Assembly: GCF_024832785.1 (NCBI RefSeq)
Contig: NZ_CP116615.1
Location: 1,488,001-1,552,000, forward strand
Length of the DNA stretch: 64,000 bases
Direction of reading: 5' to 3'
From: Fontisphaera persica
GTDB taxonomy: Bacteria > Verrucomicrobiota > Verrucomicrobiia > Limisphaerales > Fontisphaeraceae
Both the position numbers and the translations under genes were made by a program. Below the pieces are notes generated by a model that worked only from the letters and a program-made list of their open reading frames with translations, had not been told where the DNA came from and ran no database searches. Below are positions 19,979 through 28,790 of this stretch, piece by piece. Numbering within the stretch: the stretch's first letter is position 1; each line of letters starts with the position of its first letter.

Positions 19979-21703
19979 TTACATTTTCGACAGCTCACGT
20001 TCCAACTGCGCCAGTTCCGCCAGCGGGAGCGGTCGCTGAGGCTGGCTGACCACCGCCAGATACACCTTCCCGCACTTGCTCACACGCCATGCGGCGCCAT
20101 TGCAAGTGAAGGTAAGTCCTTCCAAATTTCCCGCGCCCAAATCCCGGGCATACTGGGCTGTGCGCTGAAAAAGTTGCGGAGCAAAAGCCGCCACTTTATC
20201 GCCTGCCAGGGGCGGCAACACCTGAGCAGCCACCGACAAACCATCCTCGGATGCCACCACCGCCCCGGCAATCCCGGGCAGTTTAATCACCGCTTGCACT
20301 GCTTCTGCCGGCGTCTTGAGGGTGATTGCCGGTTTGGCGGGCGGGACGGCCGGCGCTGGTGCGGGGGCAGCGGCTGGGGCTGGGGCGGGTTTGGGCGCTG
20401 CGGCAGGAGCAGGAGACGGAGCGACCGCCGGAGCTGCATGCGCTGCAGGAGCAGCAGGCGCTGCCGACGCGCCTTTGCCCACAAACATATCCGGGATATT
20501 GGGGTCCACCTCCACCTTTTTCTGGGGAGTGGGAAGTTTGGAAACCGCAAGGAAGAGCGGCGCCACCACTTTAAGCGCCAGTTCCACGGTCACATTGGCC
20601 TGGGTGGTTTTCAGGGAAGGATTGGTCCAGCTTAACAATTGTCCCCATCCAAACGCCACTTTGCCGGTCTTCAACGCCTTGCCCATCTCCTCCACTGGCA
20701 CGAGCAGAGTCCCCTCGGACAATTTCAACTGTTGGATTTCGGCCTTTATAGGCTCCGGCCAGTTTCCGCTCACAGCCGAAACGGGAACGGCCACCATTCC
20801 CGGCGGCGCCGTGGGAGCTGCGGCAGGCTCCGCCGCCGGTGCAGGCGCGGCAGCAGGCGCCCGTGCGGGAGCTGCGGGTTTGGCCGCGGTGGCCGCCGTC
20901 ATTTGTTGCAACAAATCGGCAGAAACTTTGAGCGGACCGGCAGGTTCGGCGGGTTTGGCAGGGGGCGGCGGTGGGGGCGGCGGCGGTGGTGACGGAGGTT
21001 CCACAGCTTTGGTTGCAGGAGCCGGTGCCGCCACTGGTTTCGGGGGCGGGGGCGGTGGTGCAGCAGGCTTGGGAGCAGGCGTCGGCGCGGGTACCTGTTT
21101 TTGGGCGGGTGTTTCCACCGGCGCAACGCCAATCACCGTGGTTTTGGGCGGGGTTACCGGCTCACCTTTGGGCCCAAACAAACCTGCCACGTCTTCGGGA
21201 ATCTCAATGACCTTCTGGTCCGTCCGCCGGCCAAAATCCGAGGGGGAAAGCCTTGATAAAACCTCGCTCAAAGGAATTTCCACCATTTTCTGGTCGTCCT
21301 CGCCGGCCGCCAACAAAGCCCCGGCGGCTGTCATGCGGCGCAAATCCCCAAACGAGAAGCGCACTGCGCCTGAGGGCAATTGCTGGGTCACCAATTTCTT
21401 GGGAATCAGAAGCATCTCGTTGGGATTGGCCACCTTGGGCTTTAGCGTCGGCGGCAATTTATCCATGATAACCTGGAGCGGTAGTTGCAATTCATCACCC
21501 GTGGCAGCGCGTGACACAGGAACTGCTGACGGCGCTGGTTGCGCAGGTGCCGCCGCTGGCTTTTCCGGAGCCGGAGGCGCAGGTGCTCCGGCGGGCTTGG
21601 GAGGCGCAGCAGGAGCCGGAGCTGCAGGGGCTGCAGAAGCGGGCTTGGTAATGGCCGGAGCAGGCGCCGGCTTTTTGAAAAGTTGTTTGAGTTTCTCGAA
21701 CAT
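19979..21703 (-). CDS. Pro/Ala-rich protein with duplicated unknown domain and C-terminal Roadblock/LC7 domain
   Basis: 574-aa cytosolic protein, first gene of the mglA operon. A basic start (MFEKLKQLFKK) leads to a Pro/Ala linker (12-66). Then comes repeat A (about 73-178, LPPTLKPKV... LLIPKKLVTQQL... VRFSFGDLRRM) and a second linker with a polyproline run (about 190-255). Repeat B follows (about 303-410, WPEPIKAEI... LLVPVEEMGKAL... VAFGWGQLLSW), then a third linker (411-458) and a Roadblock/LC7 domain (460-574, LPGIAGAVVASEDGLSVAAQ... and a final helix). The two repeats share the pattern P..lK..v....LL.P.......L..G.V.F.fG.L and end in IPEDVAGLFG and IPDMFVG. I do not recognise this domain. 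The protein is probably a scaffold that ties the GTPase to partners through polyproline and repeat modules. Confidence 0.8.
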   Translation of the reverse strand: MFEKLKQLFKKPAPAPAITKPASAAPAAPAPAAPPKPAGAPAPPAPEKPAAAPAQPAPSAVPVSRAATGDELQLPLQVIMDKLPPTLKPKVANPNEMLLIPKKLVTQQLPSGAVRFSFGDLRRMTAAGALLAAGEDDQKMVEIPLSEVLSRLSPSDFGRRTDQKVIEIPEDVAGLFGPKGEPVTPPKTTVIGVAPVETPAQKQVPAPTPAPKPAAPPPPPPKPVAAPAPATKAVEPPSPPPPPPPPPPAKPAEPAGPLKVSADLLQQMTAATAAKPAAPARAPAAAPAPAAEPAAAPTAPPGMVAVPVSAVSGNWPEPIKAEIQQLKLSEGTLLVPVEEMGKALKTGKVAFGWGQLLSWTNPSLKTTQANVTVELALKVVAPLFLAVSKLPTPQKKVEVDPNIPDMFVGKGASAAPAAPAAHAAPAVAPSPAPAAAPKPAPAPAAAPAPAPAVPPAKPAITLKTPAEAVQAVIKLPGIAGAVVASEDGLSVAAQVLPPLAGDKVAAFAPQLFQRTAQYARDLGAGNLEGLTFTCNGAAWRVSKCGKVYLAVVSQPQRPLPLAELAQLERELSKM

Positions 21704-21976
21704 GTTCAGGCCTTTAACATGCGCTGCGTTTCGGACGCTGCTAACAGGTACATGGCAAGCTATACGGCAAAAAATCCAAACTGCAAAGCAAAAAGATACC
21801 CTTTACCCACGGCATACGGTCATAAACCGCAGCTTTTCGATTGTCCCACCTTGCGGCACACACGATTGCTGACCTCGACGGAGGATACACGCCAATTATT
21901 GTTGGCGCGTGGGTACAGCATTTTCGCGCCACCCTGAGATTGACAGGAATGCGTCTGGCTCCCATGCTCGCCGCGC

Positions 21977-22762
21977 ATGGTTGAACAGGATGTCATCATT
22001 CTGGCCAATGAGAATTTTACCGGACAGTACCACCGCCTGGTATTGCAAGCCGACCGCATTGCTCCGCAAGCGCAACCGGGACAATTCGTGCACCTTCGGA
22101 TTCCCTTGCTGCGGGAGGCCCTGCTGCGCCGTCCCTTCAGCATTTATCAGGTCAAAGACCAGACGTTGTCGGTACTTTACAAAACCGTGGGCAAAGGCAC
22201 GCATCAACTGGCACGCCTCAAACCGGGGCAAATGATGAATGCCATCGGCCCGCTCGGTCACGGTTTTACGGTTCCCGCCTCCCCGCAAATCAGGCCGCTG
22301 CTGGTGGCTGGCGGCTATGGCATGGCAGCCCTCTATTTATTGGCCGAACGCGCTCCTCGCGCCGGCGTGGTATTTGTGGGGGGTCGCAAGCAGGGAGACA
22401 TTTTATGCGAGGCCGAATTCCGCGCGTTGGGATGGGAAGTGCGGGCGGCCACTGAAGACGGCAGCTACGGCAGACGCGGGCTGGTCACTCTGCCTTTGCG
22501 CGAGGAACTGGAGCGCGACGCCAGTGGGGTGCGCCTGTATGCTTGCGGCCCGACGCCCATGTTGAAGGCCGTCAGCGCACTGGCGCACGAGTTCAACGTA
22601 GAGGCGGAACTGTCCATGGATGAACACATGTGTTGCGGCGTGGGAGTATGCCTGACCTGCGTCATCCCCGTTCGCACCAGTGAAGGCTGGGAATACCAGC
22701 GCACCTGTACTGAAGGGCCGGTTTTTACCGCCAACTCCATTGCCTGGGAGGTGATGGCATGA
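21977..22762 (+). CDS. pyrK: Dihydroorotate dehydrogenase B, electron transfer subunit
   Basis: 261-aa ferredoxin-reductase-like subunit that passes electrons from PyrD to NAD+ through FAD and a [2Fe-2S] cluster. The FAD-binding signature is RRPFSIYQV (about residue 45). The NAD-binding part begins LLVAGGYGMAALYLLAERA. The C-terminal cluster ligands are CCGVGVCLTC plus the later Cys in RTCTEGPVF. Its stop overlaps the pyrD start in ATGA (22759-22762), indicating translational coupling, and together they form the heterotetrameric class 1B enzyme of pyrimidine synthesis. The 272-bp divergent gap to the Roadblock operon holds a TTGACA at 21939 but no matching -10. Confidence 0.95.
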   Translation: MVEQDVIILANENFTGQYHRLVLQADRIAPQAQPGQFVHLRIPLLREALLRRPFSIYQVKDQTLSVLYKTVGKGTHQLARLKPGQMMNAIGPLGHGFTVPASPQIRPLLVAGGYGMAALYLLAERAPRAGVVFVGGRKQGDILCEAEFRALGWEVRAATEDGSYGRRGLVTLPLREELERDASGVRLYACGPTPMLKAVSALAHEFNVEAELSMDEHMCCGVGVCLTCVIPVRTSEGWEYQRTCTEGPVFTANSIAWEVMA

Positions 22763-23676
22763 ACTGGTCTGTCCGCATCGGCTCCCTCGTCATGCCCAAC
22801 CCGGTCACCGTGGCTTCCGGCACGTTTGGGTACGGGGTGGAATACGCACGCCTTCTGGATTTGAATCAACTGGGCGCGGTGGTGGTGAAAGGCATACGGC
22901 TTGAGCCTGTCCGCGGCAATCCCACTCCGCGCACGGTGGAAGTAGCGTGCGGTCTCATCAATGCCATTGGCCTGCAAGGCCCGGGAGTGGACGGTTTCAT
23001 TGAGAAATACTGGCCATTTCTCAAAACCCTCCAGGTGCCGGTTATCATCAACATTTGGGGTTGCACGGTGGACGAATACGCGGAAGTGGCCCGTCGTTTC
23101 GATGCGCTGGAGGGGGTGGGTGGACTTGAACTCAACGTCTCCTGCCCGAATATCAAGGAAGGCGGCGCCCATTTTGGCACAGATGTGCGCTTGCTGGAGA
23201 AGGTTGTTGCCGCCTGCCGAAAAGCCACACGCCTGCCCTTAATCACCAAACTAAGCCCCAATGTGCCCAGCATCGTCCCGTTTGCCCAGGCCGCCGAAGC
23301 TGCCGGCAGTGATGGTCTTTCCATCATGAACAGCTTTCCCGCCATGGCCATAGACATAGAAACCCGCCGGCCGCGTCTGGCAAATATCACCGGAGGCTTG
23401 ACCGGCCCCTGCATCAAACCCATCGCCGTCAAACTGGTGTGGGAGGCCGCCCGGGCGGTTAAAATCCCCATCATTGGCATGGGCGGTATTCAATCCGCCG
23501 AGGACGCCCTCGAATTCATCATCGCGGGGGCTTCCGCCGTGGCTGTGGGCACGGCCAATTTTTATGAACCGCAAACCTCGTTGCACGTGCTCCAAGGCAT
23601 CCGTGAGTACATGCAACGCCACGGCATTGAAGACCTGAAAAGTCTGGTTGGCGCCGTTAAGTTGCCGCGTGTTTAG
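22759..23676 (+). CDS. pyrD: Dihydroorotate dehydrogenase B, catalytic subunit
   Basis: 305-aa FMN-containing TIM barrel oxidising dihydroorotate to orotate. Visible landmarks are VTVASGTFGYG (FMN contact), NAIGLQGPGVDGF, ELNVSCPNIKEGG with the class 1 catalytic Cys and substrate-binding Asn, LITKLSPNV (Lys), and the phosphate-binding segments GMGGIQSAEDALEFIIAGASAVAVGTANF. The Cys as active-site base marks it as class 1, and pairing with pyrK makes it type 1B. The downstream neighbour is convergent, so the operon ends here. Confidence 0.96.
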   Translation: MNWSVRIGSLVMPNPVTVASGTFGYGVEYARLLDLNQLGAVVVKGIRLEPVRGNPTPRTVEVACGLINAIGLQGPGVDGFIEKYWPFLKTLQVPVIINIWGCTVDEYAEVARRFDALEGVGGLELNVSCPNIKEGGAHFGTDVRLLEKVVAACRKATRLPLITKLSPNVPSIVPFAQAAEAAGSDGLSIMNSFPAMAIDIETRRPRLANITGGLTGPCIKPIAVKLVWEAARAVKIPIIGMGGIQSAEDALEFIIAGASAVAVGTANFYEPQTSLHVLQGIREYMQRHGIEDLKSLVGAVKLPRV

Positions 23677-23797
23677 CTCGGCCTAACAGCTCTTACAGGG
23701 AAGGTGGTGGGACGGGGGTGCGTTGGCGAAATGAATTAATATGCAGGCGCATCAAGGGTGTGCTCCCCTTTCCCAAGCTGCTGCTCTCTCCCCTGCC

Positions 23798-25093
23798 CTA
23801 CAGAATATTCGCTGCCAGCTCCGCCAACTCCGAACGTTCACCCTTTTGCAGTTCAATGTGGGCCGCTAGCGGTTGGGCACGAAACCGGCTGACTAGATAA
23901 TTGAAGCCGTTGGAGGCGGAGTCCACATAGGGATTATCAATCTGGTAAGGGTCCCCGGTAAATACCACCTTGGTGCCGTGTCCCACCCGCGTGCAGATGG
24001 TTTTGACCTCCAAGGGGGTAAGGTTTTGGGCCTCGTCAATCACCATGAACTGGTTGGCGATGCTGCGGCCGCGAATATAACTCAACGCCTCCACCACGAT
24101 GGTGCCGCTACGCAACAAGTCAGCCGCCCGCCGGTGCTCGTGCCCCATGTTCAAATCGCTCAGCATTTCCAGCGCGTCATGAATGGGTTGCATCCACGGA
24201 TTTAACTTCTCTTCCAAGGTGCCCGGCAGGAAGCCCAATTCCCGCCCCACCGAGACCGTGGGTCGCGCAACGACAACGCGGCGAAATTCGCGGTCCAAGA
24301 CGGTGCGCTTCAAGCCCGCGGCCATGGCCAACAAGGTCTTGCCCGTGCCGGCTTTGCCCATGAGGGTGACCAGCCGGATGCGGTCATCTAAAAGCGCATC
24401 CAAGGCAAAATGCTGTTCCCGATTGCGTGGCTTAATGCCCCATACCCCCTCCCGGCAATCCAAAATCGGCACCAGTTTTTTGCCGGATACATCCACCTTG
24501 GCCAGCGCCGGCCGCCGAGGATGGCCGGCGTCATTCAGGATGCAGTACTCATTGGGATAATGCCCGTTTAAGGGGACCTCCAACTCTCCATTCAGCCGGA
24601 AAGCGGCCATCTCCTCAGTGCTCACCGTCATTTCAAACATGCCGGTGTACAAATCCTGAATCCGGACATGGTCTGTCTCATAATCCTCCGCCGCCAGGCC
24701 GCAGGCATCCGCCCGGATGCGCAAATTGATGTCCTTGGTCACCAAGACCGTTTTGCGACCCTTGTCTGATTGGGCCACGGCCAGGGCATGCGCCAAAATC
24801 CGGCTGTCCACACTATGGTTTTGATGGCCATTACCGTTGTTTTGCTGAAATAAAATCCGCAGCAGCCCCCCATTGCGCAAAGGCACGCCCCCGCTCAAGG
24901 CGCCCTGCTCTCGCAGAGCATCCAGGGTGCGGCTGACCGTGCGGGCATTTTGCCCCAATTCGGTGGCCTCCCGTTTGAAGCGGTCAATCTCCTCGATGAC
25001 CTCAATGGGGATCAGGACGTGGTTTTCCTGAAAGTTGAAGATGCTGTTCGGATCGTGAAGAAGAACGTTGGTGTCGAGGATGTAGTTTTTCAC
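23798..25093 (-). CDS. PhoH-family ATPase with N-terminal PIN domain
   Basis: 431-aa fusion. The PIN nuclease-like domain occupies about residues 1-140, with acidic metal-site residues in ILDTNVLLHDP and later VTKDINLRIRADACG. The PhoH P-loop ATPase follows: LMGKAGTGKTLLAMAAGL (Walker A, about 245), VIDEAQNLTP (Walker B) and VFTGDPYQIDNPYVD. Such PIN-PhoH (PhoH2-like) proteins have been reported to act as sequence-specific RNA helicase/RNases in mycobacteria. The start is GTG at 25093, overlapping the stop of the upstream GST-like gene in GTGA, so the pair is coupled. The job of this copy is unknown. Confidence 0.93.
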   Translation of the reverse strand: MKNYILDTNVLLHDPNSIFNFQENHVLIPIEVIEEIDRFKREATELGQNARTVSRTLDALREQGALSGGVPLRNGGLLRILFQQNNGNGHQNHSVDSRILAHALAVAQSDKGRKTVLVTKDINLRIRADACGLAAEDYETDHVRIQDLYTGMFEMTVSTEEMAAFRLNGELEVPLNGHYPNEYCILNDAGHPRRPALAKVDVSGKKLVPILDCREGVWGIKPRNREQHFALDALLDDRIRLVTLMGKAGTGKTLLAMAAGLKRTVLDREFRRVVVARPTVSVGRELGFLPGTLEEKLNPWMQPIHDALEMLSDLNMGHEHRRAADLLRSGTIVVEALSYIRGRSIANQFMVIDEAQNLTPLEVKTICTRVGHGTKVVFTGDPYQIDNPYVDSASNGFNYLVSRFRAQPLAAHIELQKGERSELAELAANIL

Positions 25094-25758
25094 AGGTTAA
25101 ACTCGCTTCTGCGGCAGGTGTCCATCCGTTGGTACCACTCGGCCAGCCGGTTGTGGGGCGCCGGCAACTGGTAATGGCCGCTGTACAAATAATTGGCCAG
25201 CATGCCGTACAAGTCAAAATCCACAAAGCGGGGACGCTCCTCGAGCAGGAAAGGCCGCGTGGTCAACATTTGCTCAAAAGGCAGCAACCGCCGCTGCAAT
25301 TCTTCCAGCAGGGTGACCTGTTGCCGCCGCCATTGCTCCAGGCAACCCCGCCCAAATTTGCGCTCCTTGAAACGAATAAAGTCCAGATGCTCCCGCGCCG
25401 GCACAAACTCACGAAAATAAATGTCGTTCAACTTGAAGCAGACCTCTTCGATTTCGTTTTCAATGTGCCGCCATAGAATGTTCTGCACCCCAGCCAGCGG
25501 ACGGGGAAATAAATCCAATCCCAGGGTGTTGTCCACGTATTTGGCAATCACCTGCGATTCATGGTCCGTTTCAAAGATCACATTCCGGCCATGCTTGAGA
25601 ATGGGCACTTGATAATAACGCTGGCGCGTCAGCCGCCAGACCAGCGTCCGATCCGTGCAGGTAATGTTCACGATTTTGAAACGGGCCCCCGCATACTCAA
25701 GGATGCGCCGTTGCACCAGGCAAAACGGGCTCCAAGGAAATTGCACTAAAACCATCAT
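25090..25758 (-). CDS. Glutathione S-transferase-like protein
   Basis: 222-aa protein with a thioredoxin-fold N-terminal domain (VLVQFPWSPFCLVQRRILEYAG, ending VPILKHGRNVIFETDHESQVIAKYVDNTLG with the Glu/Ser pair that binds the glutathione backbone) and an all-helical C-terminal domain. SPFC occupies the usual catalytic CPxC/SPxx position. The frame is open much further upstream (to 26175), but the ATG-ATG at 25758 gives the proper fold start, and the longer N-terminus overlaps the divergent nuclease gene. It is coupled to the PhoH gene by a 4-bp overlap. The substrate is unknown; a true glutathione dependence is not proven by the sequence. Confidence 0.75.
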   Translation of the reverse strand: MMVLVQFPWSPFCLVQRRILEYAGARFKIVNITCTDRTLVWRLTRQRYYQVPILKHGRNVIFETDHESQVIAKYVDNTLGLDLFPRPLAGVQNILWRHIENEIEEVCFKLNDIYFREFVPAREHLDFIRFKERKFGRGCLEQWRRQQVTLLEELQRRLLPFEQMLTTRPFLLEERPRFVDFDLYGMLANYLYSGHYQLPAPHNRLAEWYQRMDTCRRSEFNL

Positions 25759-26007
25759 GGTCTGGCGGTTGGCGAGAATGGCATCCACTGCAAAGAGCGG
25801 CACCGGCCTGCCCGCCGGCCACGGCATGGGTGCTCGGAGGGCGCCGTTAAATAAACCATGGTGTGCCTCACGAGTTTCTTTTAGTGAGAGCCGCGCTGCC
25901 TGACAAGTCATTTTGCGAAATTTGCATCCGCTCCAGTCCACACCCGCCGTGACACGGTACGAATCCGCTTTGACATCGCCCCGCCTTGCCCGTAATTCAT
26001 TTCCCTG

Positions 26008-26934
26008 ATGCGTGTCATTCTGAGCATTGGCCTCAGCCTGCTGTTGGCCGGTTTGTGGTCTGTCGAGTCGGCGGAAAAAATCCGCATCGCCGAATACAAC
26101 CTGGAAAATTACCTGGACCAGCCCGCCGGCAACCGTCCCGCCAAAAGCGCGGAAGCCCGCGCCAAAATCCGGCAAAGCATTCGCTCCCTCAAACCCGATG
26201 TCCTTGCCTTGATGGAAATGGGCAGCACCAATGCGCTGTTGGAATTGCGCGATTCATTGCAGGCTGAGGGGCTGTCCCTGCCCCATTGGGAATGGGTGCG
26301 CGGCTGGGACACCAACATCCATGTGGCCCTCCTCAGCCGCCTCCCCATCGTGGCGCGGCGGCCTCATACCAACCTGACCTACCTCTTGTATGGGCGCCGC
26401 TTTCATGTCAGCCGTGGTTTCCTGGAAGTGGATTTGCGCGCCACAAACGGCTACCAGTTCACCCTCCTTGCCGTTCATCTCAAATCCCGCCGTCCCATTC
26501 CCGAAGGCGACGAAGCGGAGATGCGGGAACAGGAAGCGAGGCTGTTGCGGGAAATCATCACCGAACGGCTGGCGGCCAATCCCAGCCTGAATCTGGTGGT
26601 CCTGGGTGATTTCAATGATACCAAGGATACGCGCAGCGTGCGCACGATTATGGGCCGTGCCAATGCCCGCAATGGTTTGGTGGATACCCGGCCCGCCGAA
26701 CGCAACGGTGACTCCCTACCCCCATTGAACGCCCGACAGGACGCCCGACGCATCACCTGGACTCATTACTATGGTGTGGAAGATTCTTACAGCCGCATTG
26801 ATTACATCCTCCTGAGCAAGGGTATGGCCGCCGAGTGGATTCCTGAAGAAACCTACGTCCTGGCGCTGCCTAATTGGGGGCAGGCCTCCGACCACCGCCC
26901 CATCGTGGCGACCATTTATGCAGAAGACCGCTGA
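26008..26934 (+). CDS. Exported endonuclease/exonuclease/phosphatase-fold protein
   Basis: 308-aa protein with a signal peptide (VILSIGLSLLLAGLWSVESA, residues 3-22). The Mg-dependent EEP fold motifs follow: IAEYNLENYLD (metal-binding Asn), LALMEMGS (Glu), HLKSRR, VVLGDFNDTKD (catalytic Asp and Asn), SRIDYILLSKG and ASDHRPIVATI (catalytic His). These enzymes cut phosphodiesters in nucleic acids or phospho-lipids/sugars; an exported copy may scavenge phosphate or nucleotides. Its 3' end overlaps the convergent MBL gene by 19 bp. Confidence 0.88.
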   Translation: MRVILSIGLSLLLAGLWSVESAEKIRIAEYNLENYLDQPAGNRPAKSAEARAKIRQSIRSLKPDVLALMEMGSTNALLELRDSLQAEGLSLPHWEWVRGWDTNIHVALLSRLPIVARRPHTNLTYLLYGRRFHVSRGFLEVDLRATNGYQFTLLAVHLKSRRPIPEGDEAEMREQEARLLREIITERLAANPSLNLVVLGDFNDTKDTRSVRTIMGRANARNGLVDTRPAERNGDSLPPLNARQDARRITWTHYYGVEDSYSRIDYILLSKGMAAEWIPEETYVLALPNWGQASDHRPIVATIYAEDR

Positions 26935-27917
26935 GGTCCGACCGCGGTGCCGTGCGCATCCAGGGCAAACGTTTCGCCCACCTGCCGCCAGGCAATGCGG
27001 GCCGGCTCTGCGCGCAGGGCGTGGCAAAAACGTTGCACCGGTTCCTCCATGGGTTCGTCGCTTAGTTTGAAGGTTTCGTGATGTACAGGCGCAATAAACC
27101 GCGCCCCGGCATCGTTGGCCATTTCCACCGCCTCCTCCGGCGTGCAATGGTTCCAAATCCACGGATCATAGGCCGCTATGGGCATGATTGCCAAATCAAA
27201 CGGCCCCAGGCGCCGGTGCTGCTTGAACAAGGGCGTCATGGCTGTGTCGCCCGCAAACAACACCGACCTTCCCTTCCGGCGCATGATATACCCATTGTAA
27301 CCGCGCACTTTCTTGTTGGGCCAGCGCTGCCCCCAATGCCGCACCTGGATGGCCTGAATCTCCAGTTCCCCATGTCCGTTTTTGAAAATGAATGGCTCGT
27401 TCCAATCCAATTCCTTGATTGTGGCAAACTCCATCCCTTCCAATAAATCACTGGTCTCGGGCGCGGTGATGACGGTGGCGGTCTTGGGCAATTGGCGCAG
27501 GGTCAAGCAGTCAAAGTGATCATAATGCGCGTGCGATAATACAATTAAATCCACGGCCGGTATATCCGCCACGCCCAGAGCCGGGGCGATATAGCGTTTA
27601 GGCCCGATGTTGCCCATCCATGCCACTGGCCCCACTCGCGGGCTGAAAACGGGGTCCAACAACAGGCGCACGCCAAAGAAATTGATTAAAGTGGTGGCAT
27701 GTCCCAGCCAGCTTAAAGTCAAATGCTCCTCCTTCCACCGAGCCGGCATGGGCCGGTGGGGTGGTGGCGCCATCTTGCGGAAATAGTCAGCACCCAGCAT
27801 TCGCAGCACCCGGGCCGCCCGGCTCTGTGAACGATGCACCCACCACGCCCCCGTCACTGCAGCAAGGCCGGTGGCTGCGAGCGTGTATTTCAGCCAGGTC
27901 CGGCGGCTTTTTGCCAT
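26916..27917 (-). CDS. Membrane-anchored MBL-fold metallohydrolase (UlaG/NAPE-PLD-like)
   Basis: 333-aa protein with an N-terminal Arg-rich start and hydrophobic anchor (KYTLAATGLAAVTGAWWV, about residues 10-27). A metallo-beta-lactamase domain follows. The zinc ligands are VLSHAHYDHFD (HxHxDH), a downstream FAGDTAMTPLF Asp, MPIAAYDPW and PVHHETFKLSDEP. The architecture LTWLGHATTLINFFGVRLLLDPVFS resembles NAPE-phospholipase D and UlaG lactonases. It could hydrolyse a phospholipid, acyl or lactone substrate at the periplasmic face of the membrane. The substrate cannot be assigned. Confidence 0.88.
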   Translation of the reverse strand: MAKSRRTWLKYTLAATGLAAVTGAWWVHRSQSRAARVLRMLGADYFRKMAPPPHRPMPARWKEEHLTLSWLGHATTLINFFGVRLLLDPVFSPRVGPVAWMGNIGPKRYIAPALGVADIPAVDLIVLSHAHYDHFDCLTLRQLPKTATVITAPETSDLLEGMEFATIKELDWNEPFIFKNGHGELEIQAIQVRHWGQRWPNKKVRGYNGYIMRRKGRSVLFAGDTAMTPLFKQHRRLGPFDLAIMPIAAYDPWIWNHCTPEEAVEMANDAGARFIAPVHHETFKLSDEPMEEPVQRFCHALRAEPARIAWRQVGETFALDAHGTAVGPQRSSA

Positions 27918-28107
27918 GCCCTAAATCTGTTGGCCTGCCCCCCATTGTCAAGGCCCCAGTACTCTGCTTGGAAAGGCTCCGTTTTACTCACCCGGACTGG
28001 ATTAGGCGCTGGTCCGCACTCCAGAGTCGGCATCGAATTCTCGTTCGCCTTCCACTTTTCCTTTTTCAGTTGCCCAACTCCTCCTCCGCTCCTACCTTTG
28101 CCGCACT

Positions 28108-28782
28108 ATGGTCCGGCTGGCCCTATTTGACATTGACGGCACCCTTATCCGCACTCATGGCGCGGGGGTGAGGGCCTTTGCGCGTGCCTTTGCCGTTGAG
28201 TTCGGCCTGGGCAACGGCACCGAAACCATGAGCTTTGCCGGCCGCACCGACACCAGCCTGGTGCGTGAATTCCTGCGGCAACATGGCCGGCAGGTCACGC
28301 CCGAGGACATGCAGCGCTTTTTTGACTGCTACGTCTTCCTCTTGGACCATTACCTGCGTGAATCCACCGGCGGGGTCATCCCTGGGGTGCCAGAGTTCCT
28401 TGCCGCGCTGCAACGCCAGCATCCGCCGGCGGTTTTGGGGTTGCTTACGGGAAACATTCGCCTGGGCGCGGAAATCAAATTGCGCCGGTTTGGTTTATGG
28501 GGGCCGTTTGTCACCGGCGCTTTTGCGGATGACCATGAGGATCGCAACGAAATTGCCCGCGTAGCCTTTGCCCGGGGCCGCGCGCTGCTTGGCGATACCC
28601 TCCAACCCGACGAAGTCCTGGTGGTCGGTGACACGCCTCATGACATCCGATGCGGCCGCGCCATTGGCGCCAAGACCCTGGCTGTGGCCACCGGCGGCGC
28701 CACATTGGAGGAGTTGCAAAAACACCAACCAGACTGGGCGGTGCCCACTTTGGAGGGCTTTCCAGTGGAAACTTTGGCCTGA
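28108..28782 (+). CDS. HAD-superfamily hydrolase, phosphoglycolate-phosphatase-like
   Basis: 224-aa HAD-IA enzyme. Motif I is FDIDGTLIRTHGAG (nucleophile and acid Asp), and a helical cap with the GRTDTSLVREF motif follows. Motif II is LLTGN, and motif IV is VVGDTPHDIRCGRAIGAKTLAVATGG. The cap motif and length are those of Gph-like phosphatases, but several substrates are possible. It stands alone, divergent from the MBL gene across 190 bp and convergent with the SIS gene with only 8 bp between stops. Confidence 0.9.
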   Translation: MVRLALFDIDGTLIRTHGAGVRAFARAFAVEFGLGNGTETMSFAGRTDTSLVREFLRQHGRQVTPEDMQRFFDCYVFLLDHYLRESTGGVIPGVPEFLAALQRQHPPAVLGLLTGNIRLGAEIKLRRFGLWGPFVTGAFADDHEDRNEIARVAFARGRALLGDTLQPDEVLVVGDTPHDIRCGRAIGAKTLAVATGGATLEELQKHQPDWAVPTLEGFPVETLA

Positions 28783-28790
28783 AACCCTGT

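Noticed and set aside
20316-21872. 518-codon plus-strand frame, Gly/Ala-rich
   Set aside because: It is the shadow of the Pro/Ala-rich Roadblock protein: GGC/GCC repeats are open in several frames. The minus strand encodes a recognisable Roadblock domain.
21939-21944. TTGACA as a -35 box for pyrK
   Set aside because: No -10-like hexamer occurs 15-19 bp downstream.
25759-26175. N-terminal extension of the GST-like protein
   Set aside because: It overlaps the divergent exported nuclease gene and its translation is not part of a thioredoxin fold.
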